Source: Pipra filicauda
Lineage: Eukaryota > Chordata > Aves > Passeriformes > Pipridae
Length of the DNA stretch: 64,000 bases
Direction of reading: 5' to 3'
Assembly: GCF_003945595.2 (NCBI RefSeq)
Contig: NW_024104284.1
Span: forward strand, 1,611,377-1,675,376
Shown here one piece after another: positions 40,201-51,900 of this stretch (position 1 is the first letter of the stretch; each line of letters starts with the position of its first letter). The notes below the pieces were generated by a model that made no database searches, had not been told where the DNA came from, and saw only the letters and a program-made list of their open reading frames with translations. Position numbers and translations under genes: made by a program.

Positions 40201-41868
40201 ACAGGACTGCTTCTAGAGATTGCTGAAATGACCCAGTATCTTCAGCTCAGTCTACACAATTTTATTCAGCCATAACTGTAATTTGTATTCCAGTTGACTT
40301 GACTTGTATTTTTTCTTAAACTCTACACCTCTTGTACTTAGGCTCTATTAGATATTTCTATCACATGGCAATTAAATACTCTTAGTCTGCTGATTTCTAC
40401 AGAAAGCTAACTAATTCAATGTTGTAATGTTAGCTAATTATACAATACTTTCTTTCTGTCTTTGCATATAAAATTTGAAAGGAAAACTTTTCTCAAATTG
40501 TAAATTAAATACTCAGAAAAGCTGAGAGGCAGCTGTGTAAAAATGTCTCAGAGTTCTATTTAAAGAGGCTTGAAAGGCTCAGACTTTAAAACTGTGAGTG
40601 CTGACTGGTTTGTTTCTGCTCTAATCATACTGCTATTCCTCTTCACTTCAAACAATGCATTTGGGTCCAATTTACTTACTCAAAAATGCTATCGCTCACT
40701 GCCATCTAGTGTTAATGATACAGACTGTCAGGAATTCAAAATTATTTTTGTTAAAAAACATTTGCGTTTTTTAAGTTTGGCCCTATCCTGAGAACTTGGG
40801 CATTCTTCTTTCCACTGACAGAGGGAGCTGCAAATGCACAGCAGCTCAGAAAACTCCAAGAGGGTTTATTCACAGGAGTAGATCCAAGTCAACAATGCAA
40901 TTTCAGTGACTACAGTTTTATTATTACTGTCTCGACTCTGACTCTGCTTACTTGTTCTCTCTCTGTTTCACTGTGTCACACAGGCTTGACCCTGAAGCAG
41001 AGCCACTCCTCCTGCAGCAGCCTGCAGGGCAGACACACTGAGCTTTGAAGCACATTCCTCACACCCGTGTTGCCAAGGGAAAACTGGAGACACTGGCATG
41101 CTGCACTACCTGTGCAATGCATTTCTTTCCACCTGGGTGCATGACAGCGATGGTACACACCAGATCTCAACAGTTCAGTTAGAATGTAATCCAGAGGCAG
41201 ACTTAAGGACGGGGCCTCTGGAGCAGACAGAAGTACATCTGCGGACACAGTCATGCAGTAGTATGTTTATGTTTATGCCCCCAGTTTGCCTTCTGAAAAC
41301 TTACTTAACGGAACTCTGCAGTCACACTTATATGCAAAATGCCTGTGCACATTCTGGGAGGTAAACCCAGAAGAGAACCTCAGTTTTAACAGCAAACATC
41401 TTCAGCTACAAGTGGCATGGATTTATGCCACAGGATTCAAAGGTATCAATGACTCTTGATGGTGGAAAGAAACAAAAGTCCAAATGCTTCCTGAATCTCT
41501 AAATGCCATTCACTTTTTGATATTAAGCAACTATTTACCCTAGTAAGCATTGTAGAAAGTGCAGTGATAACCTTCCCATTTCTCTTTTTTACCAGGCAAG
41601 GATTTAAATTCTCAAATCTGGGATGGAACTGATGGGTGATAAAGAATTTTCCCTTCTGAACAGCATGTCATCCACGGCAGTACGTCTTCCTGTGTTTTCT
41701 GATGACTATACCAGTTTTGTACAGTGTGAATCACCTTCTGCTAATTTTAAATAAACAGGAAACACAACTGTTCTTTTGTGGAGAATAACGTATATGAAGT
41801 TCTCAAAGAAAATGTCTGAATTCAAAAGCGGACCACAGAGAGTTACCACCACATATAGTCATAATTAA
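40201..41868. other. Sequence just downstream of TRPA1, no gene recognised
   Basis: It could hold a longer TRPA1 3' UTR if the hexamers at 41869-41934 are not used. No other feature is seen. Confidence 0.5.
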
Positions 41869-42737
41869 TTTATTAGCACTGGTTTTGAAACAAATATAGT
41901 CATGTACTTAAACACAGTTTAATTCATGTTTATTTCTAAATTTGATATATTACTGTATATTACATAATGCACTGCATATCCAGTAAATAAATAGTAAAAC
42001 CAAGGTGCAGATTAAGGTAGCAAGGTCAATTTTAGGTTATCAGGAAGGCCAAAATCACATTAGCAGTATAAGGACAGCAAGTTGTAAATGACTAATATTA
42101 AACAGTCATTCTATCATTGCTATATGCATGCTAGTACAAATGATCCCTCTGAGAATTGCATACAGTTGTCTAGAAAAGGAAACAGTTCTTCCCTTACATT
42201 ACAACTTCATGATCTTTCATTTCTTACCTTTCAGGCCTGATCCTGCAGTCCCTACTCAGCAAAACTTCCAACCTCTCTCAGATTAGTTTTGTACTTTTTC
42301 TTTAAGCTACATAAAGCCCATTGGCTCTCTCAAAGCATCTGAAAACTAAATAACTAGAGTCTAATTTCTAAAAATTTAGAAATTCTGAAAATACTGGTAA
42401 CAGAAAATAATGTCATTGCATACAGACCTAAGTGTACTAGAGCCAAATCCAAGATCAGATCTAGACAGAAGCCTTGGGAACTGTCAGGACAGCAAGGTTG
42501 GCATCTGGTGAGTTAGGCACTTTCCTGATTAGGCAGTCACTTTTAGGATCACAGTTTTGAATGTAGACATCTTCAGTCTCCTTAAATAATGTTTTGAGCA
42601 TCTGCATCCTCTTTTTGGATCTGGCCTTTTTTTAACTTGAATACATGATGTACCACATTAACATTATGCAAAGACAATAAGAGAAGTGACCCTAAAGTAA
42701 AACAAAATGATAATACAACATGATTTCACAGCCATGT
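41869..42737 (-). other. TRPA1: Probable TRPA1 3' UTR with candidate polyadenylation signals
   Basis: This is transcribed sequence inferred downstream of the stop. On the minus strand, AATAAA hexamers lie at 41929-41934 and 41869-41874, giving a 3' UTR of about 0.8-0.9 kb. Neither the true cleavage site nor longer forms can be decided from sequence alone. Confidence 0.35.
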
Positions 42738-42969
42738 CTAGAAGAAGCTGTTGGTTTTTTCTGTGCTTGGGTTAGGCACAGTTGTTTTAACAGCTTTTAA
42801 CACTGTATCCCATTTACTATTCTTGTGCTCTAACTGCCTTTTCCTAAATTTGTGCTGAAATAAATCATTGCTGTCTTCATCCTCAGCTTCTGACACTATT
42901 TCCATTTTCTGGATAATCAATTTAATGAGGTCATGTTGCTTTTCCAACAATGTTGATATATCTTTGAGC
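42738..42969 (-). CDS. TRPA1: TRPA1 last coding exon (human exon 27 equivalent), coiled coil and C-terminus
   Basis: A 232-nt exon including the stop. It encodes LKDISTLLEKQHDLIKLIIQ, the tetramer coiled coil that packs around the inositol polyphosphate site, followed by an acidic EAEDED stretch and SKWDTVLKAVK. The last ~15 residues (TTVPNPSTEKTNSFF) replace the shorter human ending, so the tail is about seven residues longer. The acceptor is TTTTTTTTAG. The stop is TAG. Confidence 0.97.
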
Positions 42970-45900
42970 CTAAAAAAAATAATAAAAAAATGCATACATC
43001 AGGTTTTGTCGTTTGATTTCAAAGGACATTTAACTCATTAAAATTACAAAGACCTGACAGTACTTAACTTCACCCTTCTGACAGTATTTAACTTAACCCC
43101 TCTGCTAACAAAGACTATTGTCTGGAATATATTTAATTCTTCAAGTTGTGGTAGGTACTTCTCTAGGTTTCAGGAAATAGAATTAAAGAATAAGTTCCTG
43201 GTTCTTGAGAAAAGTAACTTATTATATAGTTAAAAGGTAGAAGCAACTTCACTCTCAGAATAAAATTGTTGCCAGTTCTATCAGAAGTTTTACCTATTGA
43301 TCTATTTTCTTGTCTGGCAAGAAAAAAGAGCCAAAGTTGCAATGGCAATTAAGCATCTACAAACATTTAGTGAAATTCAAAACTATTTTTTACAGCATAT
43401 GAGGAGGCACTGACTGATCTCTTTCAAAGGGCTATCCAAAGTGCAATTGATGCAAATAAACAGTTAACCTAAGTTAGCATCACACATACAGAACTCAGTA
43501 TCTGTTATCTTTCAAGAAACAATGAAATGTTTCTTGAAAATGTGTCTGTAAAGTGTCTTTATAAAACTACCAAACAAGCATTTTTGCTTGTTTTTTGCTT
43601 TCAGAATGTCTAGACTGACAAAATTACAGCATTAAATCTACATTGTGATTGAAAAGGTTCTCTGTGAATCGAACTATGTTTGTAATATTGGTTCTACTTG
43701 TTTTTACATCAATAAAATAATGCAACAAATACCTGTATTTCTGTTTCAGAACTTCCAGCTCTAATGTTGTATCAGGGCTCTGTGCGTATGTGGTAGAGTC
43801 TTCACACCCAAAGCAATACTGGAACACACTCTAAACAAAACATGGAACCAAACTGCAATAAGTATTATAGTCTGAAAATAGATTAAAATTCCCAAATAGG
43901 TGAATGGAAAATTTCCACACAGTGCTAGTGTTAAAAAGAGTTTCTGTTATGATGGGGCTTTTTACATATTAAAACATTTATTTTGCAATGTTTTTTTATC
44001 AGAAAATTCAGTCTACCAACAACAGTTGAAATTAAATGTAAAAAAAAAAAAAAAAAAAGAAGAAATGCCAAAAGGGAGTCATTCTGGTTTTCATCTGAAC
44101 ATCTTCTGTAGATTGTCTTGCTTAATACAGTTACAGATCACTGAGTTTTCAAACACTAATTATATCTGAATATGGCTTCACTCAAACTGATTTATCATCT
44201 TCACTGACCTTAATCAACATTTAATCACAATTCCCTTGATGTTAGTTAATGATTGAGTCTTATTAATGCAGTGTTCCTAGCAATCTGTGTACAAAGTCAA
44301 TCATACCTCATTTTAGTAAGAATTCTTCTGTCTAATATTCACCATCTTACCATAAATCCACAGTATCTTGGCCTGTTGGGATATACAGTGATTGATTCCT
44401 GGTCCACCCGACTTAAGAACCAAAATGGTAGCTTCTTCTCTAAGTTGGTGTGAAGATTAACCTAAATGTAGTTTTGCATTTAAAATGAGTTATATTCTCT
44501 TAAGATAAACACACATTATCATGTGAAAATAACCATCATGTCATTATATTCAAATCACTAGTTCTAGTCCACACTGCAAACAATGGTGTAATATTTGAAC
44601 AGTCCAGCCCAGACACTGAAACTACACAGTTAAAGCAGTACAGCAGTATTATCTTAGCAGAATTAATTACTCCACACAGATGCACACACTTATAACAAAT
44701 GAGACTTCAGGAAAGCAGAATGAATTTGGTGTCCTTTTGATTTTTGTGTATCTTAACCTTCTTTCCACCGCATAAGTTTTTTACTAAAAGACAACTCTCC
44801 AATTTCAAGCATTGCATTTACTGATTTTGAGATTCTGTTCTTGGAACAGCTCAGAATTCATTGAATTGACTCTTGAAAAATTCCTTAAAAATGCATTTGC
44901 TTGTACATGTCCTTTACAATGACTCATATGATTGATAAAGAGATAAAGATGCCATGTTCACCAGTTTGCTTTACACAGATACTAAGGTATTAATTAGAAA
45001 TGCTGATGACAAATCAACTAATTATCTAAATGCTGTTCTAACAATGATATCTACTTCCAACACTTGGTTTTTCACTGGCATGTTACTTACCTGCATTGCA
45101 ATCCTTTTGAGTGCAGCGTATTTTTGTACTTCAGCAATATCCCCAACAGCCAAACCAATCTAGAAATATCAACATTTCGTTATCTACTTTTTCACAGTCT
45201 GTAATTTCAATTGTATTTCTCATTCACATTTAAATAAAAAATAGAAAATCTAACATTCAAATTAGCTTTTTCCCTTGAATTTAGGAATATTTTTTGCATA
45301 TTTGCAAAATACATATCAAGATATGTAGAAAGCATTTTTAATGACACCTCTTAAAATAAGAGGCACTTAATAAGGCACTAAAGAGCTACTTCAAAGAGCT
45401 GTTAAGAATAACGTCCCTTCCTTTTGATTCTTCATTACTGCTGCAATGTTAAGTGTGGCAGCGCTAAATATCTTTAAAAAAATGGAATTGTTTGATTTTT
45501 ATTGCTCAGCTCATATAAAAATTTTATTTCCTAAAAAAAAATATGTTCAATGGAATATTGCTAAAGATATATTACCTATTTTCCCCCTTTCTCACCATTA
45601 TCATGTTTTCTGATTCTTTTTATTCAGGTCAGGCTTGTTAGTCAGTTCCAACACTACTGCTGATTACTGATTTCTGTGCAATGAAGATCTGAGTTTGGGT
45701 TTGCTTTTTTTTTTTAAATTATTGTTAGTGCTAGGTCTTGATACAACAAGGGGTTGAGCAAAAATCATTGTTCTCCAATTTTCTTTATACAGACCTCAGA
45801 ATAATACATTGCAGCTGCAATTCAAATTCCATCACAATTACTACCTAAAGATATACAAGATAACCTTGCAAGAGTAAATTGTGTTAAAATACTCAGAATA

Positions 45901-48900
45901 GTAAACTGGATGGAAAACAAGTGCAGAGAAAGGCTACCTTTTAATATGTTATGAAAATATCAATTTATTAAATAACGAATGAATGTCACTTACTACAGTA
46001 ATTCTATATGCTAAATATAGAAACCTGCATATAAACCTATGCTTAACCACTTTTTATATTACTAAGTAAATTACTTACTAGCAAGTTCATAAGAAGGATT
46101 GGAATAAGCAAGGTAAATATAATGAGAACTGTGTAACTCAGGAATGGATATGGTAATTCACTGCTTAGTAAAGGATCCAGGAAAGCATCATGGTAATTAA
46201 TGTCTCCCAGCATCATTGCAAATGTCTTCATTACAGAAAGCAGAGGTGTGCTATATGTTTGCTGCAAAAAGAAGAAATATCAAAGTCAAGAAAAAAACTA
46301 AACTGATGAAATTTGTAAATAATGACTTGAGACACTTTAGTAAAAGATAATATTTATAATGATAAAAAATTAACTATGTGATCCAACTAACCTGTGAACC
46401 CAAAAGGACAAAGAAACTCAGTCCAAAGGCCAATATCAGGAAAAAGAAAACCACAGCTATCCGAATCAAAGTCCTCAAAATTTCCCAGAACATCACAACA
46501 TAGATGCCATAGTTTTCAAATCTATGCAACAAGTAAACAGAAAAAACATAGAATCAGTCACAGAATTGTTTAGGTTGGAACAGACTTTTAAGATAATCAG
46601 CTCCAACCATTAATCTAGCACTGCCAAGTCCACCCCTAAATCGTTAAATACTGAAGTTAGAGTCCCTTGCAGTTATTTACATAAGGCAGTAAGTAATGCT
46701 GATTTTCATCTGTGAAAAGAGACATTTTGCCTCTCTGAGACATTCTGAGATGGCACAAACCGGTTGTACTTTCACATCCAAAAGAGTGGAAGTAATCCTA
46801 CTTACATCAACCCTAAACTGCATAATCTTGTATTTTAAAGCACCAGAGCAGTTTTCAAGATATTATTTTTCATGGATAACATTTATTCTCTCCATAGCCA
46901 TAGGCAGTACAATATTATACCACTGTTGCACTCAGAATAACAGCATTAGGAAAATACCCAACTTTTTTTCTCATTCTAGAAGCAGGTAAGTGACCAGAAC
47001 AAAGAACAACTGGCATTCTAATCCATCTATCAGGGAGATGCCTGATTTAAAAGATTTTGCTTCTTACAAAGTAAGAACTTACTACATACATGTAGTTTTC
47101 ATATAATACAAAGTATGAAAAACAAGCAAACAAAAATAAATGCATTGTTTGCAGAGAGGAGTAGCGTACTTTTAAGACACCTGTGTTTCCAACAACAGTG
47201 TGTCACATGGCAAGCCTCTCCCATTCTTGACCAACACAAATGTCAGAACACAAATTGTCATAAAGCAGATTAAATTACTTATTCCCCCAAGTCTGAACTT
47301 GGGAACTTATGTCCTCTCTCAGATCTGAGGACCCAGTGATTGTTTTATGCTGCAACAATAGCAACTGTGAAAATCCCTCCACATGATTTTCACCCTGAAA
47401 TATTATGTTCAAGACTGAAAAGGTCAAGATGGAAATAAAACAAACCTGATCTTCTCTCATTTATTAGGCATTTATTAGGCAAAATTCCATTTAAGTCAAT
47501 GGAACGACAGGTTGCTTTGGGAAAAGACAGCCTGAATGAGTTAGAAAAATCAGGTATAGAGTTCTACTGCTATACACATGGAAATATAGACAGGCCAAGG
47601 AGGCATTTCATCTAGCAGCAGCAGGAAGTATGAGCAATCATCTGTTTACTCTTTACTGTCTAGGTTCAACCCTCATTTTGCCCATACCAGACAGGACATG
47701 CCCATTCTTTAGTTACCTAAGTCAGCAGACACAGGTAGGACAGGGTTTGCAGCAGAGGCAGTACCATAAAGGTATTCTCTTTGACCTTAACTAATCTGGA
47801 AACTTGTATAGCATGAAAAAAATAAAAATACAGAATGGGACTATCAAACTTGGTCAGTCACTGTTTAGGATATGTAAAATATATGAAAATATTGGAAGTA
47901 TTTTATTGTAAAGGAGATAAATAATTTTTACCGTTGAAGGTAAAGCAAGAAGTTCATCCAAGACAAGTATACAGCAATTGCTCCACATTCCCACTGTAAA
48001 TGAGCTGGTGTATTAATAAATAAAGAAGACACAAAAATTATGCTTGTAGTATAAATTGTCCAGTCCAGTAGATTGGAGTAATCCAACAAATATTTCAATT
48101 TCTAGGATTTAAGAGAGACAGATACATATTTACAAATCACGCATCATTAAAGGACTGAATTCAATGCACTACTTAAATACCCTTCTTGCTTTTAATCTTG
48201 CATAAATTGGCATTTCCCTTCTAATTAGGGAAAAACCAGATTTAGTTCAATATCGTACAAACAGTCATGCAAGCACACTGAGTAATGTTATTTCTCTATG
48301 TACTTACCTGCTGAATCAGTTGAAATATTTCTTTGCAGATTCCCAATAAACTCATAATTAAAACTAAACACATACACACCCTTGTAAAGTATGAGTCCTG
48401 AAACAAAAATCAGAACACAAACCAAATTAGAAACCATTAAATGAATGTTCATTTCAGCTCTACCTATTACACATACATTATATTAGCAAGTTAAGAAACT
48501 CCGTTAGCTTCCTTCATATAAATGTATTACTATCTAAATTCTGGTTTACTAGTATTTATTGTGCAATTCATGTTATGAAGCCTCATGTTATGAGGCCATG
48601 TTGCTGAGAACACAGCTGTGTTGGGCAGGGCACGTCTCCAGGATGAAGGACCACCGCCTCCCTAAGATCTTGCTCTATGGTGAACTTGCCACCGGCTGCC
48701 GCAAGAGAGGAGCGCCGAAGAAAAGATACAAGGACTCCCTGAAACAACATCTCAGTCTTGGCCTTATTGATCACCATAACTGGTTTACTCTGGCCTCCAA
48801 TCAGGAGGCCTGGAGACACACCATCTATAATGCTGCTGCTTCCTTTGAGAAAGCACACAGGATCACTCTTGAGGAGAAAAGACAACGCAGAAAGAATCGT

Positions 48901-51900
48901 GCCTTGCAGAATATACCACCTAAGGAGTCTTTCTGCTGTGCCTTTTGCAATCGGACGTGTCTGTCTCGTATTGGCCTTTTTAGCCACCAGAGTGCTTGTA
49001 ACAAATGTGGATAGAGCCTTTCCCAAATCTCTTCTCCATAACTTCACTATTAGATTGTAGTCTCTGGAAGGGCTGTAGAAGTCTTTGGAGAAATTGGCAG
49101 TCCTGACATCCGTACGTGGCTGCTCCATTTGATGTTTCACTTCACAACTGGTGTAGGCAAAGACAACTTTGTTGTGAAAAGCTGTCTATTGGTATGGATT
49201 ACAGTAGTGGATTTCATCTTAATAAATAACCTGTAGAGTTAATTCCCCACCTGAGGGGTTTATTAACTCATAGGCAGACCACAAATTCATGGCACTCACT
49301 TTTCAGTGGTGCTGGAACACACTCAGCCCCTGCCCCATTGCAATGTCCCTCTTTAACCTGAGTTAGGAGTACAGAACCCCATTCTGCAACACTGCGCTCC
49401 CTGTAGAGCTGGCATTCCCCACTACATTACTATTACTGGGTCATTAGGACACTGTCTCCTCCAGTGCATGGCATTTCATATACACTGCTACTGCTCTAGT
49501 CTCTCAGGCAGCAACTTCACAGCTTCCGTTCAGTTCACTGCTTCTCCACCAGCTGGCACCATTCCTCGTTGGCGCTACCTTCTTCCACCCAGTCTGATGA
49601 TTCAAGGACCCGAGTCAGTCTGAGCTACTCCTCTGTCTGTTGCATGCAGCTCCTTTTATTCTCCTATCTTCCACCAGGAAGATGAGTGAGTTAATGGAGC
49701 ATGAATGCTTGGATTTCTGCTACTTCTGGCTTCTGAATCTTCAAGAATCCCAAATATACTGGACTGGGCTGGGCTGCATATGTGGTTCTCCAGATTTTTT
49801 CATATATCAGGATATCCTCATGAACCTTTTATATCCCTTGAGTTTACTTTATTTCATATTTCTACTAGCATATCCTTTTTGAGTTCCTGTTTCAGTTTCA
49901 GGTTTTTTCTCTCATTTAATCCTTTTTCCTCAAAATTAAACAAATATTCACTTCAGGGAACAAACTGAAGTAACCATGTACCAGATGTAAATTTTTCAGA
50001 ACAGATTAAAAATAAGAAATGAGAACTGCAAATCATCTTAGAAGTTGCTGCTGAATGTTAAAAAATATACACGTTAATTCTTTTCCTTAGAGTTGCTAGA
50101 TCATAATCTAGAAATTGTTTAAATAATCACAACTTTTTGCTATATTGTGACTAGTAAGAAAAGTACCTCATATTCTAATGGTCTTGCTTCATAGAGCTCT
50201 GTTCCATTCAAAGGTCTTCCTGGCTGTATGTGAGTGACCAGAAGAGTCAGTGGGATGAGACCAAGAGAATATACGCCTAAATTCATTAGATGTGCTCGAA
50301 ACCCATAGGCCATCCTTGAAAGTGAGAATATTAAAGTTACAACACTTAACCAATTTAGAAGAGCATGCATTCAAATGTTAACAGTCAACAATGTCTTCAA
50401 GATGAAGAAATAAACATTTCTTGAAATGTCCCTTCGTGATGAATGTATTCATCAAGATTTGTGTGGACAAAAGTGTATTTGCCGTTCTGAAATGTTGTTC
50501 CTTTCCTTTTTACCTTGGCAATCCTTTTATACATTTTTGCAATAAAGAGGAAACAAAGACAGTAGTTGTCTTTACTAAATGCTAAGCTACATTTTATATG
50601 ATAATCATCAGCATATTCTAAACATGCTTATGAGAGGTTTATGGAAAAGGCATTTGCTCAGACAACACTAGAAGTATGTACATCTTAATAAACAACTCTC
50701 AGGAACAATAGTCCTGACATGCAGTGTTATATTTTATGCACATTAAAGTAGACCCACCATTTCATAAGCAAATATTCTTTACACACAGGATGACTGAGTA
50801 GCTCCATGCGGTTGTGTCGTACCATGGCCTACAAAACAAGAAAGTGGAAGGATCAAATTTAACTCATCTAGCTAAGTAAACAGCTTACAAAGCTGGCTAG
50901 GCCACCTTCTTTATCTTAATATTAACCTAATAAAAAGTAAAATATCTGTGACATAGTGCAAAGTTCTTTTTTTTATGCACTCTGGCCCAAAGCTATCTTG
51001 CCTTCTCTCCCTGCTAAAGCATTCAGCTTCTCTGTTGCTGCTGTTTTAGTCTCTTTCAAGTTTTAAAATGTGTACAGACTATTTCCAATTGTACCTGTGA
51101 CTAAGCTTTATTAGTTACATTTAATGAGAATTAATATTAAGTACTAATTAATACATTAATATTTATTAAAAAATATTTATTATTAGACAGGATACCAACT
51201 CTAATTGCCAACAGGTAGACCAAAAAGAAGCATATAAGTCAGAAAGCTTGTTCTGTTAACATTTTCTGACAAAGAATGAGAAAGAAGACTGGCAATGTGA
51301 AAGAACAGCAAAATTTGGTTTAGGCACATAAAGTATTTTGCAATTAGCATATGAAAAAATCAGTTTTGTCAGGTTTTCAATGCCTTACATTCCAATGCAT
51401 AGTCACTACTATGAGTATGCACATATAGCATATTCTCTTGATACATTCATAGTTCAAATAAACTAAGAATTTTTATTTAAACCTAATAGAAGTTTTATTT
51501 ATTATTATTTAGACCATAAGAACTCTGGTCCATATTTTATTTCAACATACTTAAAATATACAGAGTTATGGGGCTTTGGAGAAGAAATATTATGATGAAA
51601 TATTCAAACCTCTTGATTATATCTAAAACAAGGCAGCAGGGAATGATGCCAGTAAAATGAGAACTTACATTTAAAGTGATAAGTGGTTCATAGAAAATAT
51701 TTTCATCATCCTTTGGTTTCTTGTTAAGTGTCAAGGGACACTGAAGATATCTGAAGTTGTATTCAATCTGTGTAATACACATACACCAGCATTTAAATGT
51801 GATGCAAATGATAATCTAAGACTGAGATAATTTTCTTAATATAAAAAAGGCTATCCTTTAGAGAACAAAAGGCACATTGTGTCAAAGTAGTTAGAATAGT

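Noticed and set aside
1..41868. Search for MSC (musculin), the neighbour of TRPA1 in human
   Set aside because: No bHLH-coding frame was found on either strand, so the gene must lie beyond the left edge if synteny holds.
44040..44058. A19 run considered as the tail of a processed retrogene or SINE
   Set aside because: No recognisable element or exon-like body precedes it, and no flanking target duplication is seen.
48583..49140. 185-codon minus-strand open frame
   Set aside because: It is the antisense shadow of the RTE ORF on the plus strand, and it is not needed for TRPA1, whose exon phases join directly across this intron.
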